From: an uncultured Actinomycetes bacterium
GTDB taxonomy: Bacteria > Actinomycetota > Actinomycetes > Nanopelagicales > Nanopelagicaceae
Direction: 5' to 3'
NCBI GenBank assembly: GCA_903898855.1
Contig: CAIUHB010000010.1
Span: 1 to 6,472, forward strand
DNA: 6,472 nt
The notes beneath the pieces are model-generated. The model was not told where the DNA came from and ran no database searches. It saw only the letters and a program-made list of their open reading frames with translations. The position numbers were made by a program, and so were the translations under genes. This document shows, piece by piece, positions 1 through 5,187 of this stretch (position 1 is the first letter of the stretch; every line of letters begins with the position of its first letter).

Positions 1-311
1 CGATAGTTCATCGAGCAATTAAATGCCGAGCGAGCAACAACAAGTCCGTCTAAGTGAGATACCGTGATACACAAATCTACGCCTTTAGTTATAGTCAAAA
101 AGAAGCGGGAACCGCTCGAGCCATGCAACAAGATTCGATCGCCATCTCGCACAAAACCCATGGGTATGACAAATGGAGTATTCGTCTCGGGGTCCACAAA
201 GCCAACATGTGCAAGAGGGGTGGCATCAAGCCATGAGTAAATTTCCTCGCGAGAAAACTCTTCTCTTTCGGCGTGACGCTGAACTGCAAACTTCTTATCT
301 AGTGAAGTCAT
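1..311 (-). CDS. Pyridoxamine 5'-phosphate oxidase-like flavoprotein, partial (C-terminus beyond window)
   Basis: The minus strand is open from an ATG at 311 to the left edge, giving 103 residues with the C-terminus missing. The translation has the layout of the split-barrel FMN-binding PNPOx-like family (Pyridox_ox_2, NimA-related). A short N-terminal helix with EEIYSWLD is followed by LAHVGFVD, PFVIPMGFVRDGD, LLHGSSGSRF and DGLVVARSAF, then SMNYR at the edge. Members usually bind a flavin and reduce or oxidise small cytosolic substrates. The substrate here cannot be told. The start is chosen because its ATG shares one base with the TAA of the YdeI-like gene upstream (TAATG), so translation is probably coupled and the gene is the last visible member of the arsC-led run. 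The residues before SMNYR are FNC, where I recall close relatives having FHH. Family call is firm, exact function is not. Confidence 0.88.
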   Translation of the reverse strand, partial: MTSLDKKFAVQRHAEREEFSREEIYSWLDATPLAHVGFVDPETNTPFVIPMGFVRDGDRILLHGSSGSRFFLTITKGVDLCITVSHLDGLVVARSAFNCSMNY

Positions 312-892
312 TAGTCGTTGAGTCCTTTGCCGGACAAAATTTTCGGCGCTGCTTTTGCGATACGAGAATCCCGAGTTGTCACGCTCTTCGTTCCATTGAA
401 ATGCAGAACATATCCGCGCTGGCGACCAGGTGTTAATTTTTTAAATGCGACTACCAATCCCGGATGCTTCTTTAGCGCTTTGAGAATCTCTTCTGGGACC
501 ACGAATTCAGAGGCCTTTTTGACGACTGGCTTAATTCCAGCTTCCTCGATCGCAATGGCCTCATTTATATATTTCTTAATGGTGGGACGGAGTTTGATGA
601 TTTCTTTGGTTGAGGTAAATCGCAATTGGCGGGCGGCTTGAACATTTGCAGTTTGTTGGATGAGTAGCCCTTTGGGATCTTTCATGATTGACCCCTTCAT
701 GAAGAGAATTGCGCAGTAGCCCTTGAAAGAATGCAGCAGGAAAACATTTGCACCCTCCAAGGTGTAACACGGCTGTCCCCACTTTAAATCTTCAGTAAGT
801 CCGGATTCCAGAGCAATATTACGAAGCTCTGCCATCTCCTCTTCCCAGGAGGTTAGCTTGCTCAACATGACATCTACGCGCTTGTTCACCAT
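311..892 (-). CDS. DUF1801 / YdeI-OmdA family protein
   Basis: A 193-residue cytosolic protein with two family regions. Residues about 15-115 form a DUF1801-type fold, with GLTEDLKWGQPCYT, a FKGYCAILFMKG strand and IQQTANVQAARQLRF. Residues about 130-193 match the OmdA/YdeI tail, with VPEEILKALKKHP, LTPGRQRGY and a final RIAKAAPKILSGKGLND. The family is widespread, mostly uncharacterised, and linked by name to bacteriocin or peptide stress. No enzymatic residues can be assigned. A longer start at 916 would add eight residues and overlap the dehydrogenase gene by 31 bases. The ATG at 892 is preferred because it gives the usual family N-terminus (NKRVDVMLSK) and a 7-base overlap with the upstream stop, consistent with coupled translation. 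It is followed by the flavoprotein gene through a TAATG junction. Family assignment is confident, cellular role unknown. Confidence 0.9.
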   Translation of the reverse strand: MVNKRVDVMLSKLTSWEEEMAELRNIALESGLTEDLKWGQPCYTLEGANVFLLHSFKGYCAILFMKGSIMKDPKGLLIQQTANVQAARQLRFTSTKEIIKLRPTIKKYINEAIAIEEAGIKPVVKKASEFVVPEEILKALKKHPGLVVAFKKLTPGRQRGYVLHFNGTKSVTTRDSRIAKAAPKILSGKGLND

Positions 893-1587
893 GGAATTAT
901 TTCTCGCTCTTCCCATAGGAAACCAGTCTTATCTACAGCGGGATCAAAAGCTCGGGTCGCCAACCAAATTGCGGTATCTGCACCATCTTCGACTGAAAGC
1001 GGTGCATCCGGTCCGCCCATATCTGTGCGAGTGTGATTCGGACAAACTGCATCGACCAGCAAACCTCGAGTGCCGTGCGCAGTTTCATGCGCCAGGTTTC
1101 GAACCAGCGCGTTTACGCCAGCTTTGCTGATTCGATAAGGAGCTAATCCGCCAGCATTGCCGGGACCAGACATGCGACCGAGGCAGGCCGAGAAAACAAT
1201 GATTCGGCCATTGCGAGCTTCCGCCATCGCGCCGCCAAAAATATTTACTGCGCAAAACACTGAATCAAGATTGATGGCCATGACACGACGCCACTCTTCA
1301 TTTGTAGTTCGAAGTGTCTTCGACATTTTTTCACTCATGACGCCATGCGCGAGCACCAAAATTTCGGGGGCGCCAAAAGTGGCGAGAATTTCTTGGAAAG
1401 CTCGGCGCGCTGCTTCGAGGTCTTCTAGGTCTACGGTTCGAAATTGGCAATTGAGAGTTTCTGCGGCACTCGTTAATCGGATTGGATCTTTTGCTACAAG
1501 GAGCACCTCGTGGCCTTGTTCTTTTAGCGAACGGGCAGTTTCAAATCCCAAACCCCGAGAGCCACCAGTAACAATTACCAGGCCCAT
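886..1587 (-). CDS. Short-chain dehydrogenase/reductase (SDR)
   Basis: A 233-residue classical SDR, an NAD(P)-dependent oxidoreductase with a Rossmann fold, expected in the cytosol. The N-terminal cofactor motif TGGSRGLG lies at residues 7-14. The usual NNAG is replaced by LAHG at 79-82. The catalytic set is complete: Asn106 in AINLDSV, Ser133 in VFSACLG, and Tyr151/Lys155 in YRISK. The CPNHTRTDM segment at 182-190 is the typical post-active-site PG-like loop, with the glycine replaced by Asn. Length is normal for the classical subfamily. The substrate cannot be predicted. The ATG at 1587 shares one base with the TAA of the small membrane-protein gene upstream (TAATG), and the 3' end overlaps the YdeI-like gene by seven bases. 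The gene therefore sits inside a coupled operon. Fold and enzyme class are certain, specificity is not. Confidence 0.95.
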   Translation of the reverse strand: MGLVIVTGGSRGLGFETARSLKEQGHEVLLVAKDPIRLTSAAETLNCQFRTVDLEDLEAARRAFQEILATFGAPEILVLAHGVMSEKMSKTLRTTNEEWRRVMAINLDSVFCAVNIFGGAMAEARNGRIIVFSACLGRMSGPGNAGGLAPYRISKAGVNALVRNLAHETAHGTRGLLVDAVCPNHTRTDMGGPDAPLSVEDGADTAIWLATRAFDPAVDKTGFLWEEREIIPW

Positions 1588-1757
1588 TATTTGCGCTTCA
1601 ATTCTTGAAGTGACTTCTTCAGCTCTCGCTTGCGAGCACGTTCTTTCGGATCCTTCTTAGTGGGGAAAGCCCAACGAAGAAAGAGAATAAAGATGGGAAG
1701 CACGAGGAATCCTCCAAAAGATTGGAAGAAGAGCGAGTTATTGATTCCACCGAGCAT
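1587..1757 (-). CDS. Small single-pass membrane protein (56 aa), unrecognised
   Basis: This short reading frame fills what would otherwise be a 200-base gap between arsC and the dehydrogenase. It encodes 56 residues. A hydrophobic stretch, about residues 8-30 (FFQSFGGFLVLPIFILFLRW), could span the membrane once. A strongly basic tail follows, with repeated KK, RKR and KRK and little hydrophobic content, likely helical and cytosolic. By the positive-inside rule the N-terminus would face out. Two things support it as a real gene. A TAGATT hexamer ends six bases before the ATG, the same spacing as at six other starts here. Its stop also overlaps the dehydrogenase start in a TAATG junction. I do not recognise the family and assign no function. 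It may anchor or regulate something at the membrane, but that is speculation. Confidence 0.72.
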   Translation of the reverse strand: MLGGINNSLFFQSFGGFLVLPIFILFLRWAFPTKKDPKERARKRELKKSLQELKRK

Positions 1758-1763
1758 TGCGCC

Positions 1764-1769
1764 AATCTA
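1764..1769 (-). promoter_or_regulatory. Candidate -10 hexamer for the 56-aa membrane protein (leaderless)
   Basis: On the minus strand TAGATT is followed by six bases (GGCGCA) and the ATG at 1757, which would place the transcription start at or next to the A of the ATG. There is no Shine-Dalgarno-like sequence and no clear -35. The site lies in the 33-base gap after the arsC stop, so it may give the downstream genes expression independent of arsC. Confidence 0.5.
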
Positions 1770-1790
1770 CATCATTGGCCAGAAATCTGA

Positions 1791-2195
1791 TTAGGCCAGC
1801 AATTCCCCAAGTAATTCTTGAACGCGTCCTTTGATTTCGTCTCGAACTTTGCGCACGAAATCTAAATCTTGACCCGCGGGGTCAGCTAGCACCCAATCTT
1901 CATAGCGCTTTCCGGGAAAGAAAGGACAGGCATCGCCACAACCCATTGTCACTACTGCGTCAGAGTCCATTACCGCCTCCGGAGTGAGAACCTTTGGCTG
2001 CTCACCGGCAATATCAATTCCCACTTCTGCCATTGCTTGAACCGCCACGGGATTAATTGAATTCTTTGGGGCGGAGCCGGCTGAAAGTACTTCGATGCGA
2101 TCGCCACCAAGTTCACGCATGAATCCCGCCGCCATTTGAGAGCGCCCGGCGTTGTGAACACATACAAATAGAACCGTTGGTTTCTTAAGGTTCAT
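1791..2195 (-). CDS. arsC: Arsenate reductase, low-molecular-weight phosphatase type
   Basis: A 134-residue cytosolic enzyme of the LMW protein tyrosine phosphatase fold that reduces arsenate to arsenite. The CX5R(S) anion loop is Cys12 to Arg18 in VCVHNAGRSQ. The general-acid Asp is in the DPAG motif (Asp105). Two further cysteines, Cys86 and Cys90 in TMGCGDACPFFPG, are candidates for the resolving pair used by thioredoxin-linked members. The GKRYEDW stretch after it is typical of actinobacterial ArsC. I cannot tell thioredoxin from mycothiol recycling by sequence alone. The frame is open to 2270, but the family start is ATG 2195 (an ATG at 2201 is also possible). GAGAAG upstream could serve as a ribosome binding site. 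It heads the left-hand minus-strand run. No arsR, arsB or acr3 is present in the window, so the arsenite exit route must lie elsewhere or depend on an unrecognised transporter. Confidence 0.93.
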   Translation of the reverse strand: MNLKKPTVLFVCVHNAGRSQMAAGFMRELGGDRIEVLSAGSAPKNSINPVAVQAMAEVGIDIAGEQPKVLTPEAVMDSDAVVTMGCGDACPFFPGKRYEDWVLADPAGQDLDFVRKVRDEIKGRVQELLGELLA

Positions 2196-2207
2196 TCGCA
2201 TCCACTT

Positions 2208-2220
2208 CTCAATAGTTGAG
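2208..2220. promoter_or_regulatory. 13-bp inverted repeat between divergent arsC and yczE-like genes (candidate operator)
   Basis: CTCAA-TAG-TTGAG is a perfect inverted repeat with 5-bp arms. It abuts the TACCCT -10 hexamer of the rightward gene and falls in the presumed leader of arsC, so a bound protein could affect both. TTGA-containing dyads are seen at some ArsR/SmtB-family operators, but no regulator gene is in the window and the arms are short. Chance occurrence is possible. Confidence 0.3.
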
Positions 2221-2226
2221 TACCCT
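2221..2226 (+). promoter_or_regulatory. Candidate -10 hexamer for the YczE-like gene (leaderless)
   Basis: TACCCT fits TANNNT and is followed by exactly six bases (GAGCAG) and the ATG at 2233. No convincing -35 is seen 16-18 bases upstream. The inverted repeat at 2208-2220 occupies the spacer position. Confidence 0.5.
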
Positions 2227-2232
2227 GAGCAG

Positions 2233-2901
2233 ATGAGAATTATAGATCTGCTTAGGCCCCACCGAACCATTCCAAGAACAAAGTGGACCGCAACTGGTCG
2301 CTGGGATCTGAGCTTTTATCGTCTCTCAATTCTGAGCTTGGCCCTACTTGTCTTCGGACTTGGCGATGCCGTAATCATCCAATCGCATACTGGAAACGCT
2401 CCCTGGTCCGTTTTCGCTCAAGGACTTTCCAAACACATCGGATTAAATTTAGGTACCTGCACATTTATTATCTCGGGCTTCATTCTTCTGATTTGGTGGC
2501 CACTGGGTGAACGCCCTGGCTTTGGCACGCTTGCAAATATGCTGCTAATTCCAGTCGGACTGCAGATAGGTGTAGATACCTTTCCTGTCCCTCACTCCCT
2601 TGCTGTTGGAATTATTTATGACTTCATTGGCATCGCAATGGTTGGTATCGCTTCATCGCTGTACATCACCTGCGGACTTGGACCAGGGCCACGCGATGGA
2701 TTAATGACCTCCCTGCATAAGAAAACCGGAATTCGAGTTAGCCGCATTCGTCTCATGATTGAGGGCGCGGCACTGCTCTGTGGCTGGGCGCTGGGCGGCC
2801 GATTGGGGATCGGAACGGCACTCTTTGCACTTTTTATCGGCCAATCTATTGCTATCTCACTTGGCGTCTTGGCTAAGCTCAACCACAGGCACCAAAACTG
2901 A
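2233..2901 (+). CDS. YczE/YyaS/YitT-like integral membrane protein
   Basis: A 222-residue multi-pass inner-membrane protein that resembles the YczE-like group (COG2364). About five to six hydrophobic segments are visible, near residues 31-50, 73-91, 98-115, 122-147 and 176-214, the last long enough for two helices. Conserved-looking motifs are DAVIIQSHTGNAPWSVF (45-61), with the polar NAPW after the first helix, and GLGPGPRDGLM (148-158). The basic N-terminus (RPHRTIPRTK) suggests it stays in the cytosol. The biochemical role of this family is not established. It is often annotated only as a membrane protein, and transport is a guess. It is divergent from arsC across a 37-base gap with a shared inverted repeat, so a link to arsenic stress is possible but unproven. 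The ATG at 2233 is supported by the -10 hexamer six bases upstream. No in-frame alternative lies nearby. Confidence 0.85.
   Translation: MRIIDLLRPHRTIPRTKWTATGRWDLSFYRLSILSLALLVFGLGDAVIIQSHTGNAPWSVFAQGLSKHIGLNLGTCTFIISGFILLIWWPLGERPGFGTLANMLLIPVGLQIGVDTFPVPHSLAVGIIYDFIGIAMVGIASSLYITCGLGPGPRDGLMTSLHKKTGIRVSRIRLMIEGAALLCGWALGGRLGIGTALFALFIGQSIAISLGVLAKLNHRHQN
2239..2244 (-). promoter_or_regulatory. arsC: Candidate -10 box for arsC
   Basis: Read on the minus strand this is a perfect TATAAT. It would start an arsC transcript near 2232 with a leader of about 37 bases containing the inverted repeat and GAGAAG. It lies inside the first codons of the divergent membrane-protein gene, so the two promoters would be back to back and partly overlapping. 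No good -35 is visible. Confidence 0.4.
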
Positions 2902-2930
2902 TTGAAACGTTTACCTTTTGTGAGTCATCC

Positions 2931-2959
2931 TTGAATAAGCGAGCTCATATCTCTAGCCT
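2931..2959 (+). promoter_or_regulatory. Leaderless promoter of the DUF1761 gene
   Basis: TTGAAT at 2931-2936 (-35), a 17-base spacer and TAGCCT at 2954-2959 (-10), then six bases (TTACTC) to the ATG at 2966. Both elements and the ideal spacing make this the best promoter in the window. It implies that the mRNA begins at or beside the start codon. No Shine-Dalgarno sequence is present. Confidence 0.7.
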
Positions 2960-2965
2960 TTACTC

Positions 2966-3394
2966 ATGACATTTTCAGGAATGAACTTCGTAGGAATATT
3001 AATCGCCGTAGTAGTTTCTTTTATCAGTGGCGGCATCTGGTTTGGTCCAAAAACTTTTTATCCGATTTGGATGAAAGCTCGCGGTCATTCAGCGGGCGAG
3101 ATGGCGGCAAATCAAAATAAGGCTGGCGTGATGTTCGGCGCTACCTTCGTAGCGCTTGTGGTTCAAATTCTAACTCTTGGCTTGATTATCACTTCCCTCC
3201 AAAAGCACCAATCCAATATCGGCATTCTTGACGGCGCAGGCATCGGTTTGGCACTCGGCGTGGGCATCTCAATGTTTTCATCGCTTTCGCATCGCCTCTT
3301 TGCTGGTGAGAGCTTCAAGGTTTGGATTATCGAAACAACAAATGATGCGATCAATCTAACTATCGCCGGCGCGATAATCGCATTTTTTAACTAA
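2966..3394 (+). CDS. DUF1761 family membrane protein
   Basis: A 142-residue integral membrane protein matching the DUF1761 pattern. It has four hydrophobic segments, near residues 7-27, 55-77, 87-107 and 124-141. The first loop contains the family-like SGGIWFGPKTFYPIWMKARG (21-40) and is followed by a short amphipathic stretch. The family is uncharacterised. Members are short four-helix proteins found in many bacteria, with no known substrate. It follows the YczE-like gene on the same strand after 64 bases, but a strong promoter of its own suggests separate expression. The first ATG fits that promoter; an alternative ATG five codons in (Met6) would give the common family N-terminus MNF. The 3' end carries a hairpin plus T-run within the coding sequence. 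Its TAA overlaps the stop of the convergent YciI-like gene. Confidence 0.87.
   Translation: MTFSGMNFVGILIAVVVSFISGGIWFGPKTFYPIWMKARGHSAGEMAANQNKAGVMFGATFVALVVQILTLGLIITSLQKHQSNIGILDGAGIGLALGVGISMFSSLSHRLFAGESFKVWIIETTNDAINLTIAGAIIAFFN
3346..3388 (+). terminator. Rho-independent terminator embedded in the 3' end of the DUF1761 gene
   Basis: An inner stem TATCGC/GCGATA (3361-3366 with 3371-3376, loop CGGC) is continued by outer arms TGCGAT (3346-3351) and ATCGCA (3377-3382), with a 9-base bulge on the 5' side. Six Ts follow at once (3383-3388). The hairpin and T-run lie in the last codons, four bases before the stop codon. On the opposite strand the hairpin is not followed by a T-run, so it acts mainly on the rightward transcript. 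Confidence 0.6.
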
Positions 3395-3720
3395 AGCAGC
3401 GGACGCAACTCCACTTTTCTGTTACAAGCCTTTGAGCCCTCAAAGGCCAACTTCTTGGCTTCTTCATCGTTTGCGGCACTCACCAACCAAAATCCACTGA
3501 ATTGTTCTGGGTTTGGAAATAGCGACTTACCTGTTTCTACGCCGGCGCCATTTCGATTATCAATGACGTTGGCGGTGGCAGGGCTGGCTAACCCACAAGC
3601 CTGAATTAATTGGCCGTTAGCTTTGAGCCCATCATTGAAGGCATCTATGGCGACCATCTCTTCAGCGGTTCCTGAACCAGATAGGTCATCGATTACAAAA
3701 ATCATATAGCGCTTACTCAC
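3391..3720 (-). CDS. YciI-related (YCII/DGPF domain) protein
   Basis: A 109-residue soluble protein of the dimeric alpha-beta YCII-related fold. It starts with the family-typical KRYMIFVIDD strand. The variable middle includes GLKANGQLIQACGLASPATA (32-51), then FSGFWLVSAANDEEAKKLA (74-92), where a strand is followed by the helix of the second half, and it ends in a final strand VELRPLL. Members are proposed to be small catalysts or ligand-binding proteins. The function here is unknown. The start is GTG. It overlaps the DUF2200 stop by four bases (GTGA), which argues for coupled translation and against the internal ATG at Met6. It is the last gene of the HhH-DUF2200-YciI operon. Its stop overlaps the convergent DUF1761 stop, leaving no room for a separate downstream spacer. 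Confidence 0.87.
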   Translation of the reverse strand: MSKRYMIFVIDDLSGSGTAEEMVAIDAFNDGLKANGQLIQACGLASPATANVIDNRNGAGVETGKSLFPNPEQFSGFWLVSAANDEEAKKLAFEGSKACNRKVELRPLL

Positions 3721-4079
3721 TTGGCCGACCTCTCAGGCGTAGTTCTTAATATCTTCTCCATTGGGCGACCTTTCGCCAATTCGTCTACTAGCTTATCCAG
3801 ATAGCGAATTTTCAGCATTAATGGATCCGAAATTTCCTCGATTTTAACTCCGCAAATAGTCCCGGTAATTAATTTCGCATTCCTATTAATCTTTGCTGCT
3901 TTGAAAAAATCCCGAATAGTCGCCTCGTCCTTTATCTGTTTCTTTAAGGTAGCCGCAGTAAATCCAGTCAACCACTTAATCACTTGGTCGAGTTCGGCGG
4001 CTGACCTATCTTTACGCTCGACTTTTTTCACGTAGGCATCATAAACATTTGCGAAAGGTATCTCATATAGCTTTGGCAT
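3717..4079 (-). CDS. DUF2200 family protein
   Basis: A 120-residue soluble, mostly helical protein that matches DUF2200 nearly end to end. The N-terminal segment is YEIPFANVYDAYVKKVERK (5-23). The middle has IKWLTGFTAATL (34-45) and NRNAKLITGTICGVKIEEI (65-83). The strongly conserved tail is DPLMLKIRYLDKLVDELAKG (85-104) followed by RPMEKILR. No function is established for the family. It lies nine bases after the helix-hairpin-helix gene. A purine-rich AAGGGAAGG inside the end of that gene is somewhat too far upstream (about 12 bases) to be an ideal ribosome binding site, so coupling may help initiation. No -10 hexamer is present at the six-base position, unlike its neighbours. It couples to the next gene by GTGA. 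Confidence 0.9.
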   Translation of the reverse strand: MPKLYEIPFANVYDAYVKKVERKDRSAAELDQVIKWLTGFTAATLKKQIKDEATIRDFFKAAKINRNAKLITGTICGVKIEEISDPLMLKIRYLDKLVDELAKGRPMEKILRTTPERSAK

Positions 4080-4088
4080 ATAGAGCTT

Positions 4089-4361
4089 CTACCTTCCCTT
4101 ATTTGAAAATTTAATTTTCTTGCCTGACATAACCACCTTTAATCGGGCAATTGCCGACTTACCCATTCCGTGCAATTCAGTGAGATCAGCCTCTGAAATT
4201 TTGCGCAGGTCAGAGACCCGTAACAATTTCGCATCTACTAGCGCTCTGCGCGCCGGCGCCGCCAGCCCAATCGCTCTCCACTCACCGTCTAGCGCCTCAT
4301 ATCGCGAAAGGTCAACGTCACCCCTGCTTACAGGACACTTCGATGTGCTTTTGCTGGCCAT
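4089..4361 (-). CDS. Helix-hairpin-helix protein resembling the RNA polymerase alpha C-terminal domain
   Basis: A 90-residue protein. After a polar N-terminus of about 28 residues comes one compact HhH domain. IGLAAPARRALVDAKLL (31-47) is the first helical unit and VSDLRKISEADLTELHGMG (49-67) the second, closing with KSAIARLKVVM (68-78). The LHGMGKSA turn is the nucleic-acid-contacting hairpin typical of the alpha CTD and related DNA-binding proteins. A basic tail, KKIKFSNKGR, follows. The function is probably binding of DNA, RNA or a protein partner. Homologues are usually annotated only as DNA-binding. The open frame extends to a TTG at 4367, but the ATG at 4361 is chosen because TATAGT ends exactly six bases upstream of it. 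That -10 overlaps the stop codon of the PH-like gene. It heads the operon with DUF2200 and YciI-like. Confidence 0.85.
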   Translation of the reverse strand: MASKSTSKCPVSRGDVDLSRYEALDGEWRAIGLAAPARRALVDAKLLRVSDLRKISEADLTELHGMGKSAIARLKVVMSGKKIKFSNKGR

Positions 4362-4367
4362 GGTCAA

Positions 4368-4373
4368 ACTATA
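4368..4373 (-). promoter_or_regulatory. Candidate -10 hexamer for the HhH operon (leaderless)
   Basis: TATAGT on the minus strand, six bases (TTGACC) and the ATG at 4361. It overlaps the TAG stop (4369-4371) of the upstream PH-like gene, so promoter and coding end share bases. No clear -35 is seen at 16-18 bases. Confidence 0.55.
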
Positions 4374-4683
4374 AAGTGACTATCCAGCGATTGAAAGCGC
4401 AATTTTCGAATTCAAAGATGGTAGCTTCACGGCGGCCATAGACTGCGGCAAAGTCTTTCCCGCTCCTCGAACGAAGCGTTCCCAACATTATTACTCCAGG
4501 AATCCCTGTGCCGGGTGCTCTAACGCCCTTTAATCCGTCTGCTCGGCTCCATGGATTGGATATCTGGTGCCTAGATTTTAATGAAGTTTTTGGAACTCTT
4601 ATAGATGTATGGAAGGAACCCAGCTTTTCCAAGGGAGATAGCTTCAGTATGAGGGTTTCGCCCTCATCAATTACTGTGGCCAT
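4369..4683 (-). CDS. Small PH-like actinobacterial protein
   Basis: A 104-residue soluble protein, predicted mostly beta. It begins with a hydrophilic strand GETLILKLSPLEKLGSFH (8-25), then IRVPKTSLKS (28-37). The core is LKGVRAPGTGIPGVIMLGTL (51-70), then GKDFAAVYGRREATIFEFE (75-93), and the end is AFNRWIVTL. The R-x-PGTGIPG turn and the strand pattern resemble small bacterial pleckstrin-homology-like proteins that I recall as common hypothetical proteins in Actinobacteria. The family name is uncertain. No function or partner is known. It has a purine-rich stretch GAAAGGGAAG two bases before its ATG, so it probably uses ribosome-binding-site initiation, unlike its leaderless neighbours. It lies 44 bases after the acetyltransferase gene and may be cotranscribed with it. 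Confidence 0.7.
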   Translation of the reverse strand: MATVIDEGETLILKLSPLEKLGSFHTSIRVPKTSLKSRHQISNPWSRADGLKGVRAPGTGIPGVIMLGTLRSRSGKDFAAVYGRREATIFEFENCAFNRWIVTL

Positions 4684-4715
4684 GACTTCCCTTTCTCTTC
4701 TTAAATTACTTCGAT

Positions 4716-4721
4716 AGTCTA
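4716..4721 (-). promoter_or_regulatory. Possible -10 hexamer for the PH-like gene
   Basis: TAGACT on the minus strand sits 32 bases before the ATG at 4683. It would give a leader of about 25 bases carrying the purine-rich GAAAGGGAAG. There is no convincing -35. The gap is AT-rich, so chance matches are likely, and readthrough from the acetyltransferase gene is an equal possibility. Confidence 0.25.
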
Positions 4722-4727
4722 AATAAC

Positions 4728-5168
4728 TTAATTGAGTTTAATCTCGTAACGTACAAAATCCGTATCGTTTGCCACTGAATCATACAAAGCGCGAGCGGTC
4801 TTGTTGCCTTCGCGAGTTATCCAATACATTTCGGTGCATTTTTCAAACTTTGCCACTGACTCAATAGCCTGTAACAATGATCTCGCGATTCCCATATTGC
4901 GATGTTCTACATCAACAAAGAGGTCCTCAAGATACAAGTGGCCGCGGTCTGCCCAAGTTGAAAGTTGAATGTGAAAATGAGCTATGCCGGCTATTGAGCC
5001 ATCCAGCACTGCTACTAGTCCTCTAATCTCAGTACTCAACACTCGTTGCCAGACAAGCTCCTTAGATTCAGCGGAAATCTCTGCTTCGTAAAAGGCAAGG
5101 TAACTCTCGTAAAGCTTCAACCACTCTGACCGATCCTCCGCTTGAAGGGGTCTAATTTCAATTCCCAT
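4728..5168 (-). CDS. GNAT family N-acetyltransferase
   Basis: A 146-residue GNAT-fold acetyltransferase, cytosolic, which transfers acetyl from acetyl-CoA to an amine. The N-terminal strand IEIRPLQAEDRSEWLKLYESY (3-23) is followed by the GLVAVLDGSIAGIAHF (50-65) strand pair. The substrate-side strand is LYLEDLFVDVEHR (78-90). The acetyl-CoA pyrophosphate loop is RNMGIARSLL (90-99), a variant of Q/R-x-x-G-x-G/A. The motif-B-like helix NKTARALYD (122-130) comes next. Length is standard for a single-domain GNAT. The substrate is unknown. No ribbon-helix-helix antitoxin gene is adjacent, which argues against a TacT-like toxin. It lies 19 bases after the VOC gene, and a weak AATTAT ends six bases before the ATG, so it may have its own weak start or be read through from upstream. 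Confidence 0.93.
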   Translation of the reverse strand: MGIEIRPLQAEDRSEWLKLYESYLAFYEAEISAESKELVWQRVLSTEIRGLVAVLDGSIAGIAHFHIQLSTWADRGHLYLEDLFVDVEHRNMGIARSLLQAIESVAKFEKCTEMYWITREGNKTARALYDSVANDTDFVRYEIKLN

Positions 5169-5174
5169 GAATCA

Positions 5175-5180
5175 ATAATT
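5175..5180 (-). promoter_or_regulatory. Weak candidate -10 for the acetyltransferase gene
   Basis: AATTAT on the minus strand ends six bases before the ATG at 5168, keeping the conserved second A and final T of the -10 box but lacking the first T. The spacing agrees with the other leaderless starts here, but the match is poor. Confidence 0.3.
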
Positions 5181-5187
5181 CAGTCTG

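Noticed and set aside
54..436. Forward-strand open frames over the PNPOx and YdeI-like genes
   Set aside because: Both lie antisense to minus-strand genes with clear family matches, and their translations show no recognisable domain.
858..1660. Forward-strand open frames of 90 and 167 residues opposite the dehydrogenase
   Set aside because: They are antisense to a complete SDR with all catalytic residues and have no family-like features or start signals.
2616..2882. Minus-strand 88-residue open frame inside the YczE-like gene
   Set aside because: It is rich in Pro, Ser and Met and antisense to a convincing membrane protein, which fits a shadow frame.
2906..2913. AAACGTTT palindrome after the YczE-like gene
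   Set aside because: Eight bases only, with no T-run or promoter element tied to it.
4688..4730. Imperfect direct repeats AAATTACTT and AAATAACTT before the PH-like gene
   Set aside because: Short, AT-rich and with one mismatch; this is easily explained by base composition.
4728..5168. GNAT acetyltransferase as a TacT-like toxin
   Set aside because: No ribbon-helix-helix antitoxin gene lies next to it; the neighbours are a VOC protein and a PH-like protein.
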